NCBI GenBank assembly: GCA_964651505.1 | Contig: CAZYXT010000063.1 | Coordinates: forward strand, 1 to 14,540 | Source of the DNA: Avisuccinivibrio_A sp964651505 | Lineage (GTDB): Bacteria > Pseudomonadota > Gammaproteobacteria > Enterobacterales > Succinivibrionaceae | DNA: 14,540 nucleotides | Direction: 5' to 3' | Shown: piece after piece, positions 1 through 5,769 of the stretch | How positions within the stretch are numbered: position 1 is the first letter of the stretch | Layout of the letters: each line of letters starts with the position of its first letter | The notes under the pieces: generated by a model | Databases searched by the model: none | Told to the model about the DNA's origin: nothing | The model's input: the letters and a program-made list of their open reading frames with translations, nothing else | Translations under genes and position numbers: made by a program

Positions 1-52
1 TCGCGACCCTAACCATGGCAAGGTTATGCTCTACCAACTGAGCTATTCCCGC
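1..52 (-). tRNA. tRNA-Gly(GCC), 5' part, cut by the window edge
   Basis: Read on the minus strand, positions 52 to 1 give the acceptor 5' strand GCGGGAA, a D arm with AGTTGGTA, and an anticodon stem TAACC/GGTTA around a loop with anticodon GCC (window 17-19). The variable region and the start of the T arm (GGGTCGCGA) follow. This matches gammaproteobacterial tRNA-Gly(GCC) closely apart from the anticodon stem. The 3' part, including the rest of the T arm, acceptor strand and CCA, lies outside the window. Confidence 0.95.
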
Positions 53-67
53 ATCAGATGAAGCGAC

Positions 68-95
68 ATTATAAGGATATTTGCAAAGGGTGCAA
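68..95 (-). promoter_or_regulatory. sigma-70 type promoter of tRNA-Gly
   Basis: On the minus strand there is a perfect -10 TATAAT (68-73). A weak -35 TTGCAC (90-95) sits at 16-base spacing. The sequence between -10 and the tRNA start contains GTCGC, a GC-rich discriminator of the kind seen at growth-rate controlled stable RNA promoters. The -10 is direct; the -35 is a weaker guess. Confidence 0.6.
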
Positions 96-167
96 GCAAT
101 TTTTTGGCAATTTTTAATTTTTAGGCAAGTTTGCCCATTTTGCTCAAGCTTTAAAGCACAAGTTCTT

Positions 168-210
168 GCCAAAAAAACCGCTGTCTGCATCACTTTTTGC
201 GGTTTTTGGC
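168..210 (-). terminator. intrinsic terminator of the GntR regulator gene
   Basis: GCCAAAAAAACCGC (168-181) pairs with GCGGTTTTTGGC (199-210), leaving a two-base bulge and a 17-base loop. On the minus strand the hairpin lies about 30 bases after the regulator's stop codon and ends in a run of T. It could also work on the plus strand. Confidence 0.65.
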
Positions 211-241
211 CCCAAGGGTGTGAGTGCTTCTTTATTATGCT

Positions 242-988
242 TCAATCTGCCCTTATGGGCTGATCATGCAAGGTATCCTGCTGCTCTTGCGTCGCTTTGA
301 TCTCCTTCTCCAAAAGTTCTGCGGCCCTGAAGATGATTTTGAGGATCAACTCGCCTGCCCGCATCGGATCTTTGTTGATGATGGCCTCTAGGACCTGACG
401 GTGGGAGCTGATGGTCACGTTCATGTCTTCTTTGTTTTTGCGATAGGTTTTTGTGACCGAATAGTTCAAAAGCTTGGATATGGACTTGCCCATCTTGGCA
501 AACACATTGTTGCGTGTGGCCTTAAACAGGCATTGGTGAAAATAGGAGTCGGCTTTGGCAAATTCTTCCTGATTGTCGGTGCTGCGCAGCATCATGTCCA
601 TGGCCGTTTGCAGGTTTTTAATGTCAGATGGGGCAGCCCTGATCGTAGCCAGTGCCGCGGCATTGGGCTCAATCTGCTTTCTGAACTCCAAAAATTGCAA
701 GTAAAGATCGAGGTTTTGATGATCCCTAAAGCACCAGTCGATAAGATCGTCATCAAAAATATTCCACTCTTCTTTGGAACAAACCCGCCAGCTGCTGTGC
801 ATCCTCTTTTCGATGAGGCCTTTTTCGGACAATCTTTGCAAAAGCTCGCGAATGACGCCGCGCGAGACTTGGTATTCTTTGCACAAGGCATTCTCAGACT
901 CAAAGACATCGCCTGCCTTATAGTCTCCTTTGACAATGCTTCTGCCGATGATGTTGACAAGTTGCGCGGTCTTGCTGGTGGTTGACAT
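242..988 (-). CDS. GntR family, FadR/DgoR-type transcriptional regulator
   Basis: A 248-residue DNA-binding repressor or activator. Residues 5-70 form the winged helix-turn-helix, with the typical run VSRGVIRELLQRLSEKGLIE. Residues 75-85 (WNIFDDDLIDW) match the linker common in DgoR-like sugar-acid regulators. Residues 95-225 form the all-helical FCD ligand domain, with metal ligands D147 and H151 (ADSYFH) and H196 (SHRQVLEAI). The last FCD histidine, expected about 22 residues after H196, is absent (Ile218 region). The ATG at 988 is chosen because the GntR fold starts just after it; an in-frame upstream extension would need a TTG. Its Shine-Dalgarno is weak (AGGA about 15 bases upstream). 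It is transcribed away from psd, alone. Target genes are not shown by the sequence, but the TRAP/dehydratase group is the natural candidate. Confidence 0.88.
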   Translation of the reverse strand: MSTTSKTAQLVNIIGRSIVKGDYKAGDVFESENALCKEYQVSRGVIRELLQRLSEKGLIEKRMHSSWRVCSKEEWNIFDDDLIDWCFRDHQNLDLYLQFLEFRKQIEPNAAALATIRAAPSDIKNLQTAMDMMLRSTDNQEEFAKADSYFHQCLFKATRNNVFAKMGKSISKLLNYSVTKTYRKNKEDMNVTISSHRQVLEAIINKDPMRAGELILKIIFRAAELLEKEIKATQEQQDTLHDQPIRAD

Positions 989-1387
989 ATTGTTGTGCTG
1001 CGATCCTATAGCCAAACTGACTAAACCTGTGTATCTTAAGGAGGCGCCGCCCCAAGATACGCTTATCTTAACCCCTGATGACAAGTTTAATGCCCAAAAT
1101 CATATACAAAAGCGTCATCCCGGAAAAATCGGCATGCCTGAGGGTTTTGCGCTCAACCGGGCAGGATCTGCCTTAAACATGCAAAAAGTCGCAAGGCTCC
1201 CCCGCCTTGGGGCCTGATCTTTTTGCGCCTCGTCAAAGGCTCCCTGATGATAAAGCCCTTTTTTGCTTGTGTAAGCTCAAATCCAAGGGCAAATCTTGCA
1301 ATATTAGCCTGCTCACAGTACCTTAATGGCTTGTGTTGCTCCTTTTAGACCCTAAATAAAACCGGTAACTGCTCGGAGATCGTTTGT
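989..1387. other. 399-base gap between the divergent GntR gene and psd
   Basis: This gap should hold both divergent promoters. Apart from the iterated TATCTT elements I see no strong consensus promoter. The best psd candidate is TTGTGT (1331-1336) with TAAATA (1353-1358), which is poor. GGAG at 1375-1378, nine bases before the psd ATG, is a good ribosome binding site. No gene or RNA is recognised here. Confidence 0.5.
1031..1071. promoter_or_regulatory. iterated TATCTT/AAGATA elements upstream of the GntR gene
   Basis: GTATCTT (1031-1037) and AAGATAC (1054-1060) form a 7-base inverted repeat. AAGATA (1054-1059) also pairs with TATCTT (1064-1069) across four bases, and TATCTTAA occurs directly at 1032-1039 and 1064-1071, 32 bases apart. 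They lie 43-83 bases upstream of the GntR start, where an autoregulatory operator would be expected. The loop of the larger repeat holds the palindrome GGCGCC. Function is inference. Confidence 0.35.
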
Positions 1388-2230
1388 ATGGCACTTATCA
1401 ATGCACTGTTAAATATGACCGAAAGCGTCATGCCCCTGACTGCCATGACCAAGGCCTCAGGCTATGTGACCTCCAAGCCCCTCGGCGCCTTTACGCAGTT
1501 TTTGATCAAACGCTTTATCAAGGCTTTTGACATCAATATGCATGAAGTTGCCGATCCCGATCTTAGCCATTACCAAACGTTTAACGATTTTTTCATCCGC
1601 AAACTAAAAGACGGGGTGCGCCCTGTCGATTACGACTGCACGGCCGTCTGTCCTGCCGACGGCACCATAGGGCAGGCAGGACAGATCAGCGCAGGAAGGC
1701 TCATTCAGGCCAAGGGGCTTGATTACTCGTTGCGCGCCCTGCTAGGAGGCAGCAGCGAAGATGCGGCCGTATTTGATGGCGGCCAATTTGCCTGCATCTA
1801 TTTGTCTCCGTCCAATTATCACCGCATCCACATGCCCATGGATGGCAGCCTGGTCAAAACCATCGAGGTGCCGGGGCGCCACTTCCCGGTCGGCCGCAAA
1901 AACATCAGCCATCTTGAAAACCTGTACACCAAAAACGAAAGACTGGTGTGTTTTTTCCAAACCGCACAAGGCCCTTTGTGCCTGATCATGGTGGGAGCCT
2001 GTCTGGTAGGCTCCATCGGCACGGTGTGGGGCGGCACCCTCAATCGCAAAGAAGGCCGCAAGGTCAATGTGTACGAGCAAGGAGAATTCAATTACAAGCG
2101 CGGCGATGAGATCGGGCACTTCAAATATGGCTCCACCGTGATCTGTTTGTGGCCCAATCGCCTTGGGACCTTAAATTTTGATCTTAAAAGCGGCACAGGC
2201 GTCCTGTGCTCAAGCAGGATGATAGACTGA
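1388..2230 (+). CDS. psd: phosphatidylserine decarboxylase proenzyme
   Basis: Makes phosphatidylethanolamine from phosphatidylserine at the inner membrane. The 280-residue proenzyme cleaves itself to give a small alpha chain with an N-terminal pyruvoyl group. Visible family marks are YQTFNDFFIRKLKDGVRPV (residues 62-80), Asp91 in PADGTI, His145/His148 in NYHRIHMPMDG, VGSIGTVWGGT (207-217), and the cleavage site G248-S249-T250 in HFKYGSTVI. D91, H148 and S249 fit the Asp-His-Ser triad of E. coli Psd (D90, H147, S254). The usual Leu of the LGST motif is Tyr here. It is shorter than the 322-residue E. coli enzyme but normal for the family. It stands alone, with GGAG nine bases before the ATG. 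Confidence 0.96.
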   Translation: MALINALLNMTESVMPLTAMTKASGYVTSKPLGAFTQFLIKRFIKAFDINMHEVADPDLSHYQTFNDFFIRKLKDGVRPVDYDCTAVCPADGTIGQAGQISAGRLIQAKGLDYSLRALLGGSSEDAAVFDGGQFACIYLSPSNYHRIHMPMDGSLVKTIEVPGRHFPVGRKNISHLENLYTKNERLVCFFQTAQGPLCLIMVGACLVGSIGTVWGGTLNRKEGRKVNVYEQGEFNYKRGDEIGHFKYGSTVICLWPNRLGTLNFDLKSGTGVLCSSRMID

Positions 2231-2238
2231 TTTTAAGG

Positions 2239-2254
2239 GCAGGCTTTATCCTGC
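2239..2254 (+). terminator. possible weak hairpin terminator after psd
   Basis: GCAGG (2239-2243) and CCTGC (2250-2254) form a 5-base stem with a six-base loop, starting nine bases after the psd stop. No proper T tract follows, so this may be a Rho-dependent end or not a terminator at all. Confidence 0.25.
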
Positions 2255-2407
2255 GCTCTTGCTTGCCTGCCGCGCCACAGGCCCCGCAAGATCCGCTTTT
2301 TTCTTCGCGTGCGCAAATAAGGCGCCCCCTTTTTGTGCCCCCTTGCACCCCGGTCGTGCCGCCACCCCCCGGTTTTTTGTCTTGAGCCCCATGAAGCTGT
2401 GATTTTT

Positions 2408-2429
2408 TATTGTGATGAAGATCACAAAA
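2408..2429. promoter_or_regulatory. consensus CRP (cAMP receptor protein) binding site
   Basis: TGTGAT (2411-2416), four bases, then ATCACA (2421-2426) is an exact match to the CRP core TGTGA-N6-TCACA, with T/A-rich flanks. It lies about 390 bases upstream of dctP and points to control by carbon supply. The best dctP -10 is about 280 bases further down, so it may act on a nearer unrecognised promoter or by looping. Confidence 0.75.
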
Positions 2430-2464
2430 TCGATGTTTAGTTTGAGGCTGTGGTTTAGGGCGGA

Positions 2465-2497
2465 TGCATGAGCCGTTTCATGCAGTCAAACGTTTGA
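2465..2497. promoter_or_regulatory. two adjacent palindromes, the second a LacI-type operator candidate
   Basis: TGCATGA (2465-2471) and TCATGCA (2478-2484) form a perfect 7-base inverted repeat with a six-base gap. The perfect palindrome TCAAACGTTTGA follows at 2486-2497. Its core CAAACGTTTG with a central CG is typical of LacI-family (PurR-like) operators and recurs at 8873-8882. It lies 40-70 bases past the CRP site. Confidence 0.5.
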
Positions 2498-2704
2498 GCA
2501 TGGTTTTAATGCTTGTTAAAATATCACTTGGCCGAACAATTATTCACATTTTGCAGGCAATGCCTATCCCGGAGAACTCAAAGACGCATAACCGCTCAGA
2601 TTAGACAATCCTCTGACATTGAAAAAGTTATATCATTAAAAAATATTTTCTTAGAAAGATCGAAATCATCACATTTTTAAAGTGTGCTCGCCGCTAAAAT
2701 TCTC

Positions 2705-2710
2705 TACAAT
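2705..2710 (+). promoter_or_regulatory. candidate -10 of the dctP transcript
   Basis: TACAAT differs from the sigma-70 -10 by one base. No acceptable -35 is seen 16-18 bases upstream (GTGTGC), as at activator-dependent promoters. The start would fall near 2717, about 95 bases before the dctP ATG. Low certainty. Confidence 0.35.
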
Positions 2711-2715
2711 CTTTC

Positions 2716-2751
2716 CTAAGACCGGTACCCGTTTGTACGGGACGTCTTTAG
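2716..2751 (+). promoter_or_regulatory. leader hairpin upstream of dctP
   Basis: CCCGT (2728-2732) pairs with ACGGG (2737-2741) around TTGT, and outside it CTAAGAC (2716-2722) pairs with GTCTTTAG (2744-2751) with one bulge. If the -10 at 2705-2710 is right, this is the very 5' end of the mRNA. It might stabilise the transcript, or the DNA repeat might be an operator. Confidence 0.4.
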
Positions 2752-2812
2752 TTAGAATTTGTGCGTAGTTTGTTCTACCAACATGCTTTTTTCATTTTTT
2801 TAGGAGTGTTGT

Positions 2813-3811
2813 ATGAAGTCAAAGTTTTTATTGGGTACGGCCATAGCACTTGCTGCTGCTGTTGTCACCGCCTCCTCGGCGTTTGCCGCCGACAAGATCA
2901 CGCTTAGGTTTGCCAATGTAACCAACCAGCCTTCCAAGGATGCCGCTCAGGTGTTAATCGATGTTGCCAACAAAGAATCAGGCGGCCGCATCGTCATACA
3001 GCACTATCCTGACAACATGCTCGGCGACGACCGCGTGGTAACCGAGTCGACCATGCTCGGCGACATCGACATGGTGCAGACCCTGCCTTCGGTCTTAGCC
3101 TCAATGATCGGCGATCTGTACGTATGGGATGCTCCTTTCTTGTTCAACAACATTGAAGATGCCTGGAGATGCATGGACGGCGAGCTTGGCCATCTCATCA
3201 ACGAGCAGGTTGAAAGCCGCGGCCTTAAGTACCTTGCCGCCGTAGAGAACGGCTATCGCCACTACACCAACAACAAAGTCCCGGTTAAAGTTCCTGCCGA
3301 CGTGCAAGGCCAAAAGCTGCGCGTAATCGAGTCTGAGATCCAGATCGCCCAGTGGCGTGCCTGGGGCGCCAACCCTACCCCCATGGCCTTCACCGAAGTT
3401 CTGAGCGCTCTGCAGCAAGGCACCATCGATGCCCAAGAGAACCCCCTCTCCATCATCGACTCCAACAAGCTGTATGAAGTTCAGCACTACATTTCTTTGA
3501 CCGGCCACCAGTTCTCTCCTCACAACCTGTACATCAACAAGGAGAAGTTCGATTCGATGGAGCCTGACATGCAAGAGGCCCTGCTCAAGGCTGTCGAGGC
3601 TTACAAGACCGCTCAAAGAGCCCGCGCCACCGAGCTTAACGCCCTGTCGGTCAAAAAGTTCGCCGATGCAGGCTGCGAGGTTGTTGAAGTAAGCGACGAA
3701 GAGCGCGACGTGTGGAAGAAGATGGCCTTGGACGCAGGCGTCTATGATCTGGTCAAGGAGAAGATGTCTCATCCTGAGTACCTCGACCGCATCTTAAATG
3801 GCGACTATTAA
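2813..3811 (+). CDS. dctP: TRAP transporter solute-binding protein, DctP family
   Basis: Periplasmic binding protein that captures an organic acid and delivers it to the DctQM membrane complex. It has 332 residues. Residues 1-25 are a signal peptide: KSK, a hydrophobic run, then A-F-A with likely cleavage after A25. The mature part shows family marks: GYRHYTNNKVPV (148-158), GQKLRV with R170, which corresponds to the Arg that forms the carboxylate salt bridge in this family, GANPTPMAFTEVLSALQQGT (185-204), and DAQENP (206-211). The ribosome binding site AGGAG is six bases from the ATG. It is first in the dctP-dctQ-dctM-dehydratase group and followed by a terminator-like hairpin, which should make it the most abundant product. 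The ligand cannot be told from sequence; an aldonate, hydroxy acid or C4 acid are all possible. Confidence 0.95.
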   Translation: MKSKFLLGTAIALAAAVVTASSAFAADKITLRFANVTNQPSKDAAQVLIDVANKESGGRIVIQHYPDNMLGDDRVVTESTMLGDIDMVQTLPSVLASMIGDLYVWDAPFLFNNIEDAWRCMDGELGHLINEQVESRGLKYLAAVENGYRHYTNNKVPVKVPADVQGQKLRVIESEIQIAQWRAWGANPTPMAFTEVLSALQQGTIDAQENPLSIIDSNKLYEVQHYISLTGHQFSPHNLYINKEKFDSMEPDMQEALLKAVEAYKTAQRARATELNALSVKKFADAGCEVVEVSDEERDVWKKMALDAGVYDLVKEKMSHPEYLDRILNGDY

Positions 3812-3831
3812 TCAAAAATTGTCAAATCTAT

Positions 3832-3866
3832 GCAAAAAAGGCGGTGCACCTGCCGTCTTTTTTTGC
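3832..3866 (+). terminator. intrinsic (partial) terminator between dctP and dctQ
   Basis: GCAAAAAAGGCGG (3832-3844) pairs with CCGTCTTTTTTTGC (3853-3866) with one G-U pair and an eight-base loop. The right arm provides a seven-T tract. It lies 20 bases after the dctP stop and before dctQ, so it probably lets through only part of transcription and keeps binding protein in excess over membrane subunits. Confidence 0.75.
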
Positions 3867-3895
3867 AAAACATTCCGATTTGCAAAACATTCGAG
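3862..3895 (+). repeat. 17-base tandem direct repeat before dctQ
   Basis: TTTGCAAAACATTC occurs at 3862-3875 and again at 3879-3892, an identical 14-base unit at a 17-base period. The first copy starts in the T tract of the terminator; the second ends at the weak GAG ribosome binding site of dctQ (3893-3895). It looks like a small local duplication. Confidence 0.85.
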
Positions 3896-3902
3896 TTGAT
3901 AT

Positions 3903-4415
3903 ATGAAGTTCTTAAAATTTCTGGACGAGAAGCTTGAGATGTACATCTGCATCGTCCTGATGTCCTGCCTCACCATTGTTCTGGGCATTCAGGTCTTCAT
4001 GCGTTATGTCATGCAGGCCTCTTTGTCCTGGTCAGAGGAACTGGCCCGTTATATGTTCGTCTGGCTCGTTTACATCGGCATCAGCTACGGCTCCAAAGTC
4101 ATGCGCCACATCAAGATCGATGCCGGTTTGTACCTGTTTCCCAAGAACTGGCGCCGCAAGGTCGTGATCATCGGCGATATCATCTTCCTCCTGTTTGCCT
4201 TGGGCGTGGTCTATTACTCCTGGGGTCTGGTCGACCGTCAGATGAGAATCGGCCAGCTGTCTCCTGCGATGCAGTTCCCCATGTGGATCGTCTATGCCGC
4301 ACCGTGCGTCGGCTTTGCTCTCACCTCCATAAGGCAGGTGCAGACTATCATCTATCGCCTCAAACACCTGCACGATGAAGAAGATCCTGCAGAGCCGGAT
4401 ATTAAGAACCTGTAG
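3903..4415 (+). CDS. dctQ: TRAP transporter small membrane subunit, DctQ family
   Basis: Small integral membrane partner of DctM, needed for TRAP transport driven by the sodium or proton gradient. It has 170 residues with four hydrophobic helices at about 12-33, 48-64, 87-108 and 125-150. The family stretch LSWSEELARYMFVWLVYIG (41-59) followed by H69-I-K-I-D73 is clear. The C-terminal tail is short and acidic. It is a separate protein, not fused to DctM. The ribosome binding site is weak (GAG, seven bases before the ATG) and follows the terminator and tandem repeat, so its translation is likely low. Nine bases separate it from dctM, whose binding site overlaps the dctQ stop codon. Confidence 0.94.
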   Translation: MKFLKFLDEKLEMYICIVLMSCLTIVLGIQVFMRYVMQASLSWSEELARYMFVWLVYIGISYGSKVMRHIKIDAGLYLFPKNWRRKVVIIGDIIFLLFALGVVYYSWGLVDRQMRIGQLSPAMQFPMWIVYAAPCVGFALTSIRQVQTIIYRLKHLHDEEDPAEPDIKNL

Positions 4416-4424
4416 GAGCGTTCA

Positions 4425-5705
4425 ATGGTAGGTTTAACTTTACTTGGTATTCTGGTCGTCCTGTTGATTTTCAATGTCCCCGTGGGCATTGCCTTGGGCG
4501 TGGCCTCCATGGGCGCCCTGCTGGTGGGCGACACCTTAAGCCTGACTTCCATTCCTCAGGCTCTGGTCACCTCCTGCGACTCCTTCCCCATCCTGGCCAT
4601 CCCCCTGTTCATTTTGGCAGGCGACCTGATGGGCGCAGGCGGCGTTTCAAGCCGCATCCTCAATGTGTGCAACGTGTTCTTCGGCCGCATCACGGGCGGT
4701 CTGGCCATTGTCACCGTTTTGGTCTGCATGTTCTTTGCCGCAGTCTCGGGCTCAGGCCCTGCCACGGTGGCCGCCGTAGGCACCATGGTGATCCCCACCA
4801 TGCTTAAGCTTGGGTACGACAAGTCCTTCGTGCTCGCGCTGGTCGCCTGCGCAGGATCCATCGGCGTTATCATCCCGCCGTCAATCCCCATGGTAATTTT
4901 CGGCGTTTCCACCGGCGCCTCGGTAACCTCCCTGTTCATGGGCGGTTTCTTCCCGGGCCTCTTGATCGGCGCCTCTTTGATCGCCTACTGCTACTTCTTT
5001 GCCAAGAAGCACGGCTATACGGGCACTGCCGACGAGTTTACCTGGGAAAAAGCACGCGCCGCCGTCTGGGATGCCAAATGGGCTTTGATTAACCCCATCA
5101 TCATCTTGGGCGGTATTTACGCAGGCGTCTTCACCCCCACCGAAGCTGCCGCGGTGGCTGCCATCTACGCTTTCTTCTGCGGCACCGTCATCCACCGGGA
5201 GATGAGCTTCAGCAAGCTCATCAAGGCCATCTCCACCTCCTGCTCGACCACGGCTACCACCATGGTGATCTTAGGTTGCGCCACGGCCTTCACCAGGATC
5301 ATCACCATCGAGCAGATCCCGGCCATGGTGACTCAGGGCATGATGCAGATCACCTCCAACGGCGTGATCTTGATTCTGCTCATCAACTTGCTGTTGCTGG
5401 TTGTAGGCTGCTTTATGGATACGACCCCTGCCATCTTGGTATTGGCTCCGATCCTTCTGCCTATTGCCCAGGCCATCGGTTTGGATCCGGTACACTTTGG
5501 TCTGATCATGGTTACCAACCTGGCCATCGGCTTTATCACGCCGCCTTTGGGCATCAACTTGTTCGTAGCCTCGAGGATCAGCAACTCTTCGATGGAAACC
5601 ATCTTAAAGGGCATCATACCGTTCATCTTTATCATGTTGTTTGATCTGATGCTCATCACCTTCATTCCTGATCTGGTGATGTTCCTGCCCAACCTTATGA
5701 AATAA
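4425..5705 (+). CDS. dctM: TRAP transporter large membrane subunit, DctM family
   Basis: The ion-coupled transport channel of the TRAP system. It has 426 residues, the normal DctM length, and is hydrophobic throughout with about a dozen membrane segments. Hallmarks are FPILAIPLFILAGDLMGAGG (54-73), the pore-like loop AAVSGSGPATVAAVG (105-119), GSIGVIIPPSIPMVIFGV (144-161) and, in the second half, FTPTEAAAVAAIYA, DTTPAILVLAPILLP and FITPPLGINLFVA. These repeated turns reflect the two-fold internal repeat of this family. AGGAG (4414-4418) overlaps the dctQ TAG stop, so translation is probably coupled. A terminator-like hairpin follows its stop and precedes the dehydratase. Confidence 0.96.
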   Translation: MVGLTLLGILVVLLIFNVPVGIALGVASMGALLVGDTLSLTSIPQALVTSCDSFPILAIPLFILAGDLMGAGGVSSRILNVCNVFFGRITGGLAIVTVLVCMFFAAVSGSGPATVAAVGTMVIPTMLKLGYDKSFVLALVACAGSIGVIIPPSIPMVIFGVSTGASVTSLFMGGFFPGLLIGASLIAYCYFFAKKHGYTGTADEFTWEKARAAVWDAKWALINPIIILGGIYAGVFTPTEAAAVAAIYAFFCGTVIHREMSFSKLIKAISTSCSTTATTMVILGCATAFTRIITIEQIPAMVTQGMMQITSNGVILILLINLLLLVVGCFMDTTPAILVLAPILLPIAQAIGLDPVHFGLIMVTNLAIGFITPPLGINLFVASRISNSSMETILKGIIPFIFIMLFDLMLITFIPDLVMFLPNLMK

Positions 5706-5725
5706 TCATAATTTTAATAACCATG

Positions 5726-5750
5726 CAGCAGGCCTTGGCCTGCTGTTTTT
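5726..5750 (+). terminator. intrinsic (partial) terminator between dctM and the dehydratase gene
   Basis: CAGCAGGCC (5726-5734) and GGCCTGCTG (5737-5745) are a perfect repeat, realistically a 7-base stem with loop CCTTGG, followed by five T. Outer bases ATGCA and TGCAT can add to it. The dehydratase starts 20 bases later with no room for a clear promoter, so read-through is likely. Confidence 0.75.
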
Positions 5751-5769
5751 GCATAAGGAGCAATAAAAT

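Larger units (their letters stand above)
2231..2812. other. 582-base control region between psd and dctP
   Basis: There is no gene here. Positions 2240-2400 are GC-rich without clear structure. Positions 2408-2500 hold the CRP site and two palindromes. Positions 2510-2710 are AT-rich and end in a -10 like element. Positions 2716-2751 form a leader hairpin, followed by the dctP ribosome binding site AGGAG (2802-2806), six bases before the ATG. Confidence 0.7.

Noticed and set aside
401..985. A 194-residue plus-strand open frame antisense to the GntR gene
   Set aside because: It overlaps a clear GntR/FCD gene throughout, and its translation shows no family pattern. It is a shadow frame.
989..1084. 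Longer GntR start adding 32 residues
   Set aside because: It would need a TTG start without a ribosome binding site, and the extra residues do not match the family. The ATG at 988 is better.
2340..2390. CCGG-containing stretch followed by six T as a psd terminator
   Set aside because: The pairing is only four bases with a long loop, too weak to claim.
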